Source of the DNA: Marchantia polymorpha subsp. ruderalis
Taxonomy: Eukaryota > Streptophyta > Marchantiopsida > Marchantiales > Marchantiaceae
Direction: 5' to 3'
NCBI GenBank assembly: GCA_037833965.1
Contig: AP031355.1
Span: forward strand, 22,965,501 to 23,029,500
DNA: 64,000 bases
Shown: piece by piece, positions 1 through 12,540 of the stretch
Position numbering within the stretch: the stretch's first letter is position 1
Layout: each line of letters starts with the position of its first letter
Position numbers and translations under genes: made by a program
Notes under the pieces: model-generated
Told to the model about the DNA's origin: nothing
Seen by the model: only the letters and a program-made list of their open reading frames with translations
Database searches by the model: none

Positions 1-1645
1 GTAGAGCTACGGCCTCTCCGAGTCTAACACTGTTATAGAATAGGAGCCGAGAGGTGCTTCTACTGCTGCAAAGGCTTCGGGCTTCTCTCTCATCGAGGGA
101 GGCCTGTTAGATCACAGCACCTGTTTTAACTTCCTAACTGTCACAGCGAGCGAGCGAGCGAGCCAGCCAGCCCGACCAGGTCCCATGACCATGACTGTAC
201 ATTTTTGTGAAAGCGAGCACTAAAGACTAAAGCTTCGGCTCTAGGAAGGCGTTGAACTACCTCGGACCCAGAGTCGGACGGGCAGTGGAGGGTTCGAAGG
301 AGGGAGTCAGTCAGTCACACACATAACTCCCAACGAGCACCTCTTATGGTGAAGAAGCAAAAGGGCCCCTCTTATGGTGATGCAGCGCATTCAATTCGCC
401 ATAAAGCTGAGCCATGGCTTGGATCCAGCCATTGTGCACCATGTGAGTTAAGCCCACCGTTCAAGGCTGCATCTGAGCCAGCTAAAGTACAATTCTGTCC
501 TGAGCTGGCTTGCTTACCGCCTCCATGAATGAATGAATGCCTGCTTGCTATAACAGCAACTCATCCATGCCATGGCCTACGCTCTCGTTCTGGTTCTGCA
601 AGAGGCGCCTGCCGCTGGGTCATATCGCATCGTGTAAAGTAGTTTGACCTCCCTCCCGATAACAGAACACCCAAGAGGCTGCTAGCTACGAGCCTTTTCT
701 CGTAGACACATGGCTTTTCGGAAAATATACGACGACGTTGCGACCAGTGAAGCCGTGAAGCTCAAAAGTTGCGCGTGCCTTTTTCTCCTCCTCAATGTGC
801 ATGCACGGTCCCCAGCGTCGTTGCAGCTCAAAAGCTCAGAGCCGGGTGACCAGCAATTTTTTCGAGGACGACATGTTGTCCCGTCTCCTTTTCGTTTTTG
901 GTATCTTCTCTTCCATCTCTCTCGTTCCAGTGCTCACAGATGCACATCTAATCTCCATTCTGTTCATGGACCTTAATACATCTGGGCCTTAATTTTCTGA
1001 CCTCCGAGAGCTTCTTATGGCAGCTGTCGTCTATTCCTTATCCAGTGAAATCAGATGCGTAATTTGGCACCGTTCGTAAAGATTAGAGCTCAGCTCTCCA
1101 CGCAGCTCAGCGGTTTCTTCTTCATCTGCTTACGATCGTATTTAATTCTATACAGTACACCGAAAAACCTGTCAACTACGTGATTGTTTAACTCTCTCTC
1201 CTCGGCCTCTTACTTGTACTCTCTGTGATTGGCTTGTATCTATTGCTATGCGTTTCTACTCCACACTCTTTCTGATTCGCAGGGACGTGCTTCGGGTCCG
1301 ATGCTTGGCTTTGGGGAGTCTTTTTATCTGCCCAGTAAGAGTGTTGCTTTCGACTTGGCCAGTTGGATGCAAGATCTCGAGGATGGATGTTGCATCCCAA
1401 ATTATGACCACTCGGGGCTTCTCGGATGAACTTTGGGCTCGAAGACTGTGTAGATATGACAGATAGATTTAACAGTGCTTGACGCAAAGTTAACCCTAAC
1501 TCGACTATTGTACTGAATAGAACCTTAAGTTAGAACAATGTTAACGCTGCCCTTAATGGAAAGAGCCTCAGTACAAAAAGCACCGACTAAAAGCCAAGAC
1601 GAATGTGACGGTGAGATGTTAAAAATGAAACTTCAAGAAAAATGA
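1..1645. other. No gene recognised
   Basis: Mixed-composition sequence with a GAGC/CAGC tandem near 137-172 and a CCTCTTATGGTGA duplication at about 341 and 367. Short frames at 710-992 and 1188-1487 overlap on several frames and show no domain. It could be the end of a transcript beginning outside the window. Confidence 0.4.
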
Positions 1646-1655
1646 CAGTTTAGGT

Positions 1656-2248
1656 GAGAGATTTGCTTGATTGGACCCCATCCAAAGTTAAATTGCTTGA
1701 TGTGATCCGTCAAGTTTCAATTTACTCGATGGGATCTTATGGACGGTGAGCCATCTCTGAGTTCTAGTACGGGTATGATCTTGTAAGAATATGTAGCACC
1801 TCAGACTATAACACCGCGTCAGAAAGCTGATAGATCATTCTAATATATTTTCGCGACATCCACGCTGTGAGATCTCAAGTCCAATAGAATTGGGTGCTTG
1901 AACCTAAACTGTTTAGAAGGCAGCGCTAGATCACCGCGATCTAGCAAGCATACAAACTTAACCTTCCTTCTCCTGACTCCAGCAGCGGACCGGGCTATTT
2001 TTTCATCTTCCCCATCTTACCGTCCCATTCTTCCCAAGAAAGTGGTTTAGCAAGTTAGACTCTACGCAGCGATGCGAAGGAAGAAACGAAGTATCACGTG
2101 CCGAAAGTAACACGAAGTGTGATTCACGCACCGTCGTCTGGTCATACTAGAACAGTATGACGTGGACCGTCGGTGGGGTCCACGTGAAACTTGATGGGTC
2201 TCATCAAGCAATTTACCTTTGGATGGGGTCCCATCAAGCAAATATCTC
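1656..2248. mobile_element. Non-autonomous Mutator-like element (MITE), copy 1
   Basis: A 593 bp element bounded by imperfect terminal inverted repeats of about 95 bp, starting GAGAGATTTGCTTGAT and ending in the complement of GAGATATTTGCTTGATGG. A second TTGCTTGATG subrepeat sits about 35 bp inside each end. It is flanked by an exact 10 bp direct repeat, CAGTTTAGGT, at 1646-1655 and 2249-2258. Long inverted repeats with a 9-11 bp target duplication are the hallmark of Mutator-like elements. There is no transposase inside; a 68-codon frame at 2062-2268 runs through the right end and is spurious. Copy 2 of the same family lies 300 bp downstream. Confidence 0.8.
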
Positions 2249-2557
2249 CAGTTTAGGTTCGTGGACAAAGTGGAAAGTTCAAAAATTAATCATCTGAAAA
2301 TGAAAACATTCGTGATGTAAGTCACGCGGCAATTAACATATCTTGTTGTGAATTGTGGTGTTTGTGTCTTTGGCAAGGGTAGATCAAGTTGGCTCTCAAT
2401 TATCTTGTCTCTACGTTTCTGAAACCCTAAACGTAATTTTGGCCCAAAATTAATTCGATAGTTGGGCTGATTAGAATTCATCTACCCACTCTAATTTGCA
2501 ACCTCTGTAAGCAATATGATGCTAAATATCTATCATTATGGACGACCTAGCATTTAG

Positions 2558-3080
2558 GAGAGATTTGCTTGATGAGACCCCATCAGAACGGTGACTGCTT
2601 GATGGGACCCAATATGTTCCATTTTACCCGATGGGACCACTCCGATGGCAGTTAAGTCCACCGTCACTGATGTTTTACTGCGAGTTCTTGTAATTGCTTT
2701 CAATCCGGATTAGGAAAGCACTGTAGCTCTTTGTTGGAAAGTGACTTCTCCTTGCAGGCACTTCACTGACCAAAATATGCAACTTACATGACTTCGGCCA
2801 AGAATTTTAGAAAACAAAGTAAGTAGTAAGTAGATTACGCCCATACATTATAACTGTAAAATCATTTTGGGATGTGAGAAATTGTGCTCTTGCACGATGA
2901 AGATTGGGAGCCATGGAAAATCTAACTAACTTAAATTTGGGAAGAATTTATTTTTTCATTGAAGTGGAAACAAAGCTGTTACAAGAACATAATTCACGGT
3001 GACCATCGGGTAAAATGGAACGTATTGGGTCCCATCAAGCAGTCAGCGTTCTGATTGGAGTCCCATCAAGCAAATTTTTC
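2558..3080. mobile_element. Non-autonomous Mutator-like element (MITE), copy 2
   Basis: A 523 bp element with terminal inverted repeats of about 85 bp, starting GAGAGATTTGCTTGATGA on the left and GAAAAATTTGCTTGATGG on the complement of the right end. The arms share GACTGCTTGATGGGACCCAA and TTCCATTTTACCCGATGG. It is flanked by an exact 10 bp target duplication, TAGCATTTAG, at 2548-2557 and 3081-3090. The ends match copy 1, but the interior does not obviously align, so the two share termini rather than being a simple tandem duplication. No coding capacity. Confidence 0.8.
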
Positions 3081-3090
3081 TAGCATTTAG

Positions 3091-3430
3091 TCATCAAGTT
3101 GGCTATCGGTTGACCTTTCGTGAGTGCAGTTTCAGGAGATACAAACATTCCACATGAATCCAAGTACTAAACTCTTGGTAGTTTCAATATATAGGTCAGT
3201 TGCACTCGTAGAGGTCCTACTAGTATGAAAACAATCCACATATAAAACAAGCGAGGCTTCTCCGAGCGTTTTGCACTTAGGTGCAGTCCATTGCATATGT
3301 ATAGTAATCATATATGATGTGCTGAAATCCTGGCACACTAAACCCTCTTTATGCTAACGATGATAAAAACAAGAACTAGATGTGATAAGAAGGATCTATG
3401 TATTCTTTGTCTCAAATGCGGGGGTCCTAA
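3091..3430. other. No gene recognised
   Basis: Short stretch between MITE copy 2 and the AT-rich block. The 68-codon minus-strand frame at 3132-3338 has no recognisable motif. Confidence 0.4.
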
Positions 3431-5400
3431 ATGGTGGAGATATATAATAATTTCGTCCCATTTATCTCACCGGAAATTTCCACTTCTTTGCACTAATTAG
3501 AAAAGTAGTTGGAATATATATATATATATATATATGATGTGATGTGATGTGAGAGGATCTAATGATATGAGATTATGATTATAAATGAATATGTAATTAA
3601 TACATATAAAAATTAGTCGGTTCAAAATCAAAAACAATTTAAAGCTTGGATTGAAACTTCGATTATGTCAAAAAATAAATATATAAATTTTCAATCGAAG
3701 TTTTTAAATTTCAGTGACATCAAAACTAATTTTTCTATGTGTTCCAAAATTTCTATGTGTTTTAAAATATTTTTTTTGAAAAATTTCTTTCAATCACTTT
3801 CATGTAAAATTCTAAATATTGAAAAAGTGAGAAGTGTGAAATTTTATTTTATTATATAAAAATTCCTATTTTCTAGGTTATTCCAAGTTGATACAGATTT
3901 AAATGAGATAAGATTAGTCATAATATTATTTTTACTAAATATTAATATAAAGTCTTAAATTCAAACATGATATCCATTTTGATCAGAATAAATGAAACTA
4001 AATCTAAATCAATGATAATCTTGATGCAAAACTCAATTATAATCAAAATTACTAGCAATGTGAATAATTCATAACTATAAAAGTTTTTTATCCATATCTT
4101 CACTTCTATATTTCAAGTATTGAAAGTGATTAAATTTCTTTATGTTTTTTGGAATTTGTAAGTAATTTTTGGAAAATTAAGCAATTTATTTATAATTTTT
4201 TTTATTCACTTTTCACCTGGAAATTCAGGTAAATTTACAGATATAAATTTATATTTATATTTTTTAAATTTTTTTTGGAACTAGAAGCAATATAGAGATG
4301 TAAAACAGATTTTATATCACTATTCATCTCAAAACAACTAAAAAGTATTTACAGTATATTACTTAAGCACATGTACTGCAATATAGAACATATTGAATAC
4401 CATATGATTCTTACATATATTTAGATAGTAAGCATTTTTAATATTCAGTCTTTCAATTATTTTTTCAAATTGACAAATCGATTCAACCAAGCTTTTCCAT
4501 AATAAAATAAAATATTTATGATAATTATTTTACTTATGATTAATTCTTATCAAGTACAAGAGGTCCTATTTTTTGATGATAGCCATACTTCAATCGGAAT
4601 CAATAAATCATACATATACTTGAAAAAATTTAGAAAATTATATGAAGCAAAAAGTGCGGATGCAAAGCGTAATTGAATTCAGCATTTCAAAAAGGCATGT
4701 TTTCCATTTTTTTCTAAAAAGAGATTCTGCTAGATGAATATGCAATACACAAAAGTGAAAAAATTAAGAGACCAACTAAAGGACTTCTTTGACCAAAAAC
4801 TGAAACTGAAAAGCTATGGAAACATAAGCAGTACTCTCTACAACCATCCCTGGTTTTTTGTACTTCGCCTTCACTAATTTCCAAAGAAAACAGGTCATGT
4901 CAACAATGAAAAAGATATGAAAAAAGAGTTTGTTCATGAAGATTTAGTAACTTTGAGCTGGTTACTGATTCAAAAATATAGATAGTTACACAGTATTTGC
5001 AAATAATCATCGAACAGTTCAATGGAATCTACCTCATATTCGGAACGAAAATGAGGATGAGTTCCACACTCACGCAAGTTAAGTATACCATTTTCATTTA
5101 TACCATAAAGATTATGATCTCTCATATCTTCGGAGAAACCGCACTAGGCCTGTTCCTTCCACGATTCTTCAATTTCAACTTATTTATATATCTACAGGAG
5201 AAAACATAGAGGAATCTTCCACACATCGGGAGTAAATATACAAATATAAAAATACAAAAATAAATATTTATGAATGATTTTTTTAAAGTATTTCATACCG
5301 TTCAGAAAGTGAGAAAGAAAATCATGTAGGTCTGACGGTTGATGCTTTTATAATTTTTTTTTATAAAATGCTAAAAGTAAAGAAACAGTAGTATCTTTAT
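3430..5400. other. AT-rich, CG-poor block
   Basis: Almost all A and T with very few CG dinucleotides and no coding signal. It contains an AT dinucleotide run at 3514-3535 followed by three GATGT units to 3552. It probably consists of decayed transposons, but no ends were identified. Confidence 0.65.
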
Positions 5401-6985
5401 TCCACAGCAGATGAAGAAAGTATCATTGCAAGCATCTAGGTACTTACAGTATCATCTGAGCAGAGTTGTAGGTACATCCATCGAATCAGTACATTGCATT
5501 CTACTACATGTGAGCTTGTGTGTCCATTACCTTTTCCCTATCCTTTCGATCGGGGAGAAAATTGAAGTAGACACACATTTCCCTTCGAATTGTCTAACTC
5601 CGGATGAATGCACTTAACCAGAAAATCGTGGGAGGTGGGCAAATACACTGAGTGTCGTTTAAAAGACCGAAAACCATGTGCCACATGAGACTGATTAAAA
5701 CATTTCCGATTTAATACAAACGGATCGTTTCCTTGAGAGAAGTAAAATATAAAGACAAGTTTTGAGCATATTTCGACGCCACTCGTACCCACCGCACGTC
5801 GCCACATTACCGATCTCCTCGTCTCAAGAAGGAGATTTTGCTCTAAGTCGACCTTGTACACCAAAAATCATAATTCCAAGTTTTATATACGGAAGTGCAT
5901 TGGTTAGCACGGTTTATAATATCAGCCCATGTTTTATAATACAAAATTTAGTTGGCCTCTGAAATGTCTCATGATAAAATTGCCTTCTAAATATATACTT
6001 AATTTTTTTTATTTAATCTAAGATCATAAATTGTTATTGGATTTAAAAAAAACATTTTGCAAAAAAAGGTACGGGAAGGACGAGCAATACAAGCTCTAGA
6101 TCAAACAACATCGACGGACTATCGTTCTGGAGAATAAAAACGTTAATATCGTTAAGGCTAGGGATTCCGCATCAAATCAGCAGAGAAGCGTAATCCGTGA
6201 ACCGTGATATTTTTTTCCCCACCACAAATGCCGCAGCCAGAGACTAAAATCTACACCATTTCAACACAACCAACAAATTTACGGAATTATTCGATGTGCA
6301 CTGTGACCTCCGGAACGAGTAGGCACACCCTTGTGGGTGTCAGTACAGTAATACATTTCCGATGTTAACTTAACCACCGGGTTACACACATGGCAGTTTT
6401 CTCAGGTCAGAGCAAAATTAACGCTAACGGAGGTATAATTATTACAAACTATTTTCGGGGCTCTGAAACTGTCCACTCATCCTGTACTCGGTAGAACAAT
6501 GCCGACTGTGATGTGAAGGAAATCGCTGACTGGATATGGCCGGTTTTGACCCGGAGATTACTGAATTCGAAAATCCCACAGTACAGGACTGATTCCACCG
6601 AATCATATTTAGATAATTTCCGTACACCTTATTTAAGCACTTATCACTTTTACTTTAATTAGTGATAATTTCGAAGCCAAATCCGATTGTCTGGACAGGT
6701 AGCGAGTTGATTAAAGAGAATCACTTCGAGTTCAAAGTTCCGAGAGTTACTACGGGATGAATGAATTGTCACCTCACGAAGTATGATTAATCTGATCGCC
6801 CGTGCAATTAAATATGCGTGGTGGCCGCTAATTCGACTTCCCCGTCGGAATTGGGAACTTCAATCGCCGATGTACATCGGACGTGGTTGAGCTGAGTCGG
6901 GGCTGTCTCGGGAGATCGATCGGTTGGGTTCGAACCTCAGAGGGCGGTCGGCCTTGCTCGTCGGTCGGAACGATGGGTTAGTGTG
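5401..6985. other. No gene recognised
   Basis: Transition from the AT-rich block to the GC-rich island. Overlapping frames at 5411-5962 (for example 5538-5864 minus, 108 codons) show no domain. No repeats of note. Confidence 0.4.
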
Positions 6986-7101
6986 GTGACCGGTGGGGAA
7001 GATGGCTGACGCGAAGGGTTGGGGACACATAAGCATGCGAGTTGAGTTAGGCCTCAGTTCAGGCTGGAATTGTGTTGGGGAACGATGGACAGCAGAGGAG
7101 C

Positions 7102-7135
7102 GGGGTTTGGGGTTGGGGTTGGGGGTGGGGGAGGG
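7102..7135 (+). other. Strong G-quadruplex-forming run
   Basis: Five runs of four or five G and a final GGG, separated by one to three bases, on the plus strand. This easily satisfies the canonical G-quadruplex pattern. It sits near the left edge of the GC-rich island. Confidence 0.8.
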
Positions 7136-9971
7136 ATTCGGAGGATGTCGAGAAGCGCACTCCACCGGAAGCCCTTGCTGGAACGCTGGGGGGGGGTGGG
7201 GGAGAGATGGGCGTCGGTCAGGGCGGTAGGATGCGGGCGATCGAGCGCAGAGACCAGAGAACGCTCTCGTAGTTATCTCCAGCACGGACTCATGCTTAGC
7301 GATAATGGCACGAGATTCCAAGACAAGATGCTCAGCCGGCTTCCGGAGCAAGAAAGGCCAGATAAGTCCACGATATGGGACAATGCAGAGGTCTCGAGGT
7401 TCTAAACCAGCGCAAGAATCGTCGATAATGTTAGGTGCGAATCTGGATAAATATTAGCCCCCGAGTGATGGCGATAATATGCTGTTGGGACTCGAGCTGC
7501 GGAAGGGGGGATTCCTGCATGGACCGACGACCAAATGTCTAAACTTGGGCGGATAGGCCGGCCAGCCAGCCAGCCAGCGGGCCAACCACGGCCGTGGTTA
7601 AGCGGGGGGTTAATTAGGGGCCTGTTAATGGGCGAACCCAACCCCGTCGGCAGTCCCGGTCTCCGGGAGGTGCTGTTTCCAGAGAGCGGGGCTTAGTTTT
7701 ATTCCCGGGGCCGAAATTATGTGGCAGGAGGGGCTTATTGAATCACCAAAGGGCCGGCAAATATCGCTCGCGAGCCTGGACCCGCTAGCCCTAGCTTGCT
7801 ATTTCGGAGTGGCGATGAGAAAATGTTCCTATTTCAGGTGTACGATGAATTCGAGCAGAGCAGAGCAGGGCAGGGCAGGGCAGGCCCGGCAGATGGATGC
7901 GAGCCTCGGATGTCGCGGCACAGTGCGCACACTCGCGCGCGCGCTCGCTCGCTCGCTCAAGCAGAAAAGTTCAGAGTCGCAGAGAGCTCGCTAACTACCG
8001 ACAACATCGAATTGGGGAGAACATATTCGATTTCGAGACTTGAGAGAGTGACTGACAGGGCCGACCTCGGCCCCCCTCCTCCGAAGGCCGGGGCATGATC
8101 GGTCTTGTGCAACAGCGCCATCGCGAGCTTCGCGGGCGATTCAAAAGCGAGCCCAGCCTCGGTTGTGTGCCTGCTGCCGAAGCCGAAGACGGACCCCTTC
8201 GCTGCTTCGGGGCTTTGCCTTCCCCAACGGTGCCAGCGCCGGCTTGTGCTGCTCCGATGCCCGCGCTCCCGGCCGCCGAAGCCTCCCTCCCTCCCTCCTT
8301 CGACTGACTGGACGTAAGCTCCAAGTTCCAGGTCTCAAGCCCCAGGCCCAAGCCCCAGCCCCAAAGCCCCGAGTCCACGGTCTGCTTTGACCGCCCTGCG
8401 GCCTCCGCCCGCAAGCAAGCTCGATGCACATGCGGCCACGGCGATGGTTTCTCAGCAGAAGACGGGATCAAGGGCGGGCGCAAAATTAGGACGGGGATCG
8501 GGGTTTCTGCGGAGAAGATTTGTTGGAATTCGAGAGGGGAAAAGGGGCCGAAGGCGGATAAAATATAATATCGCGGCCTCGGCGAGGACATGCGGCGGTC
8601 CAAACGACAACAGTCGTGTGTCTCTCATGAGATCGCAGGGCACCGTTGCTGTTTATGGTGAGTGGCGCTCGGGGACTATTTTGACCCCCACGTGGATCAG
8701 GCTTCGAGCCCCGGAGAGGTACACATCACATCAGAACAGAACAGAGACCAGAGCGCACTCCACTCTGCTCTGCTCGGCTCTGAGCTGCGGCAGTGCAGCA
8801 TCATCGTCTGTCCGTCTGTGTGTCTGGCTGCCGCTAATTCTTCGACGGGAAGTGGTGGATCTGGCGTCGATTGTGCGCTCGCTCGACTCGAGCGGCGAGT
8901 GAGAGCTTGGGAGGGATGCCGGGGCAGGCAGGTCGCAGCGGTTCGGGGGGATTGATGCCCTAGGGGGTCGGGGCTGACGACAAAGGGACCGGGGGATGAG
9001 CGGGGGGCTCGCACATGTGCGCGGCCTCATCGATGACGCAGGAGGGCTGCACAACTGCGGAATTCACTCGAAATTCTTACGCTGCGGGAATGCGCGCGCG
9101 GTCAACAAAGCTGCCACGGGGGGGAGTCACTGGATGCCGGGAGGGCCACGCGTGCGTCAAGAACCTCGCGCCGAACGAAGCCCCCAGCATCGCCATGGCA
9201 AGGCACTGCTCCACTGGAATTAGCTTGCTTTGATGCCCGCAAGATGCAGCCCCAGGACGCGAGCGACGCTGGAAACGCCCGGCTCTCGAAATCCATGTGA
9301 AGCAAACAAATTTCCCATGTGAGCCGAGAATGTCACATACGACAGCCGCGTGCTAGACGACATCCTCCATGTTCGAGCTTGTCTTCGCCGGAGGGCCCCC
9401 CCGCGGGCATAAAAAGCTATTTCTTGGAGGTTCAAGAAACCATAGCTTATTCATTTGGGCCCCCGCCCGGGGCTAGCTTTAGGCCCCACTGCTCCCGAGC
9501 CCCCGAGGAGCCCCAGACGCGACAAGCTCGACGAGCCTCGGCGCAGGACGGGCAACAACAAGGATTCGACAAGCGGCACGCTCACAGTGCTCTCGCTTGC
9601 TCCTCTGCCGCTGCTGCTGCTGTGCCTTCGACAGGCCAGGCGGGCGCCCGCCCTTGTTTCATTGCGGGGGCAAGGCGCACTTGTGCAGGGTCTTCCTCTC
9701 AAATGTTGGCCATGTATGCCATGCCATGCAAGCCCACGGAATGAATGGGCAAGGCAAAGCAAAGCAAAGCAAAGGAATGGAATGGAATAAGCCGCTCAGG
9801 TGACAGCTAAAGGGTGCAATTTGACGCTGTTGCAGCCCCGCAAGTGCAGTTCAGATTTGCCAACCGGCGAGCACGTAATGCAGACCAGATACACCTCCCC
9901 CCGCTTGTTTTCCATCGCATCAACATCAACATGGGGCTACGTTCTATCCGAGAAAGTTCCTGAGAACGCTT

Positions 9972-9994
9972 GGGCTTGGGCTTGGGCTTGGGGG
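9972..9994 (+). other. G-quadruplex motif (GGGCTT repeats)
   Basis: Four G runs separated by CTT, in a short tandem repeat of GGGCTT. Canonical three-tetrad spacing. Confidence 0.7.
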
Positions 9995-10870
9995 AGAGAG
10001 AATGTCATGAATTGTAGAGAATATGCTGGAGATCGGCGACTGCCGTGTCTCGCCCTTCAGATGTGGTCGCCAAGCCTCAGCCTGATTTCGAGGACAAGAC
10101 ATGTTCTAAATAGAAACACGAGTTGAACGCCTAGTCTGAAGCCCTTGCCGTGAAAGATCGCTGACTCTCTGTCTCTGTCTCGTGGAATCAACCCCTTGTC
10201 TTCCGCTCGGGTAGATATCAGTTGTACACTCCCCCATCTCCCCTCTCTCGTGGATAGTAGTTGCGTCGCTTCGCTCGTCATGCCTCGTCACCTCCAGAAC
10301 CGCAGTGACTTTTTTTCCCCCACCTCCATGCTCCTTCTCCTCCACTTGCACAGCTCTCTCACTCTTTCACTTTCACTCTTCTCTCGTCGCCCACTCGCAC
10401 TCGCGTTCTGCTGCAAAGACATCATTATGAGAAAGTGAGCCGTATCATGATTGAGCAAGCGTTAACTGAATATACCAGAATCTTCGGGTGGTATGCTTTT
10501 TCGGGGCGCAAAACAAAGGCCCTTGTAGACAACACCGCAGCCGATATGGAGGCCTGGCAAAAGATCCCAGTCTTCGCAGCACCCAAATAAATGTTCAAAG
10601 TCGAGCTCTGTCTGAACTATTTATGCAAGCATATCAAGTTGTCAAATTAGGCCTAATTCTCGCTGCCGAGTCATATACGATTTGATACAAGACTGACGTC
10701 GTCAGCCCCCTCCACATCAGATCTCACACTTGAATCCTGCAAGGCGCGCAGAGTGCGTCCAAGTGGGAGACCCGGTCCGAACAATGGCACGGCCTCGTCC
10801 GAGCGTACAGCGGAGAGAGGACTTTTAGCCCATGCCGCTCCTTCCCCCGGACCACGAGCGGCACGGCAGC

Positions 10871-10905
10871 CCTTGGTTAGCCCCTGGTTAGCCCCTGGTT
10901 AGCCC
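10871..10905 (+). repeat. Three tandem copies of GCCCCTGGTTA
   Basis: A roughly 11 bp unit repeated three times (the first copy has CCCTTGG), followed by GCCCCGTAGGGGC, a short inverted repeat. Low-complexity element in the GC island. Confidence 0.7.
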
Positions 10906-12118
10906 CGTAGGGGCTTCCCTTGACCCACCCCCTGGGTTGCCTAACCCCCGGACGGGTCCGAATTTCGCCGCGGACATTCTTTCTTTCTTTCTTTCGTGGT
11001 AAGCGAAAGGGAAAGCTTCGTTTCACAAGTCTCTGGATCGATCAATGGGGGACGTTATGCGATGGAAGCGGGAGGCCGGGGGCTGGGGGCCGGCCCTCGA
11101 TGCGGGCATTAGCATGACCAGGGATGAACGGGGCATGAGTGGGGGAGGGGGGATAAAATAAAAGCGGGGGGCAGCAGGCAGGCACCAAATCCATAAAGAA
11201 CGAGGCAACATATCTCGCAGCAGCCTTATTACGGGACGTACGCCGCATGGTGCTAAGAAGCGCCTACAGTGCGAGGAGGTCTGGACGAGTCGCAGGGCGC
11301 TGAGGATGGTTGAGATCTCGGCCCCGACAGAATCTCAACCACGTAGTCGCAGGTCAGGAGTTCACATGGCGAAGAAAAGACGAGGCGCTCTCCAGAGCAA
11401 ATTTACTGTGCGGTCTCGTTACACGTGCGCGCGAGCGCGGATCTCCGCAATGCCAAATTGGACATTCTCAGCAGATAGCCACGAAGAAGACAGCCAACGT
11501 GGCCTCGCGGAACACGTTCCGGCCGTGTCCCACTATGTTTGACTTCGAACTGCAGCAAGTGACCACGCCTGCTCGCAGAGGCATGACCATGAACGCCCAA
11601 CAACTTAATGCTCGCTCCAAAATTTATGAGTTTACCATTGATGGAAAGGGGGCAGGCCTGGGGCTGCCTTCCAGGCTATAGTTGGAGCGGTCTTTATATT
11701 GCGGCATCCAATGGCCCCGCCCATCCCCATTTCGCTTTTCCGTCGCCCCACCCCTGCCCCTGCCCCTGCCCCCTTCCAGTCGGACGGAGCAGGCCCATCC
11801 GCCTCCCGAGCCCATTAGCCCCATTAGCACGCGATAAACCGTTACCGCGCGGGGCTTGTCATTAAGCCCAATCCGGACAGCAGTCGGATGAAACGCGTCG
11901 CCTTCTCGTCGCAGAGCATGGCTCCGTGAGGCTTTCGGTGCTGGGCTTGCAGTCGTGACTCGTATCACGCGCAGTGGGATGGTCGGTGAGGCACGCTTCG
12001 GCGGACGGGAACAGTGGATGGATAGATACCAGTCGCATCATCGGCGATCAGCAGGCGCGCGCGGGCGGGCCGCGGGGGGTGGGGGGAGAGAGGGGCAACG
12101 ACAAGCACCCGAGGTCAT

Positions 12119-12171
12119 GGGGGGCTGGGGCTGGGGCTGGCTGGCTGGCTGGCTGGGCGTGGACGGGGGGA
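12119..12171 (+). repeat. GGGGCT/GGCT tandem run with G-quadruplex potential
   Basis: GGGGCT repeats followed by GGCT repeats and then GGGGGG near 12166. Low-complexity, GC-rich, no coding signal. Confidence 0.7.
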
Positions 12172-12540
12172 AGGTAAATGCTCCTCTTGACCCGATTTGA
12201 ATAACTGCGACGGGATGGGACGAGACGGTATGGGATTCGATGCAACGCACACACAAGCGGACATGCAGGGGCTGGGATTCTGGGACAATTGCAGCAGCAG
12301 CAGCAAAGGGGCTTGCTTGCTGTCTGGCTGGCTGGCTTGCTGTTGGGCGGATTTGGCTAGCCGAGGGCTCGGTATGGAAGAGCTCGGAGGAAGGACATGT
12401 CCATTTCCGAGGAGAAGGAAAAGAGGACAGCGGGCAGCGTCGTTGCTCGGCTGGACGGATTTCAGCTGCTTGAGCAGCGCAGAGGAGAATCTTGCGGGAA
12501 TCAGTTCCCGGTTGGAATGATGGTCAGGTTCAGTGGGGCT

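Larger units (their letters stand above)
6986..12540. other. GC-rich, low-complexity island without a recognised gene
   Basis: CG-rich sequence with many short tandem motifs: GGCAG near 7858-7890, GCTC near 7945, CCCCAG near 8340-8370, GCAAA near 9750-9775, three GCCCCTGGTTA units at about 10871-10905, TTCT at 10980-10994, and GGCT at 12120-12160. Open frames up to 202 codons (for example 7995-8603 minus) occur on several strands over the same bases and translate to biased Pro/Arg/Gly-rich protein, as expected for GC bias. The island may be regulatory or the leader of an unseen transcript, but no start site or domain could be shown. Confidence 0.6.

Noticed and set aside
1490..1500. Interstitial telomere-like AACCCTAA
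   Set aside because: Only a single unit; not a telomeric array.
6920..6945. GGGTTCGAACC suggesting a tRNA T-arm
   Set aside because: It is a short palindrome with no cloverleaf around it.
7995..8603. 202-codon minus-strand frame in the GC island
   Set aside because: Several frames on both strands are open over the same bases, the product is biased (Pro, Arg, Gly, Ser) with repeated WGWGLGLGL, and no domain is visible. GC bias explains it.
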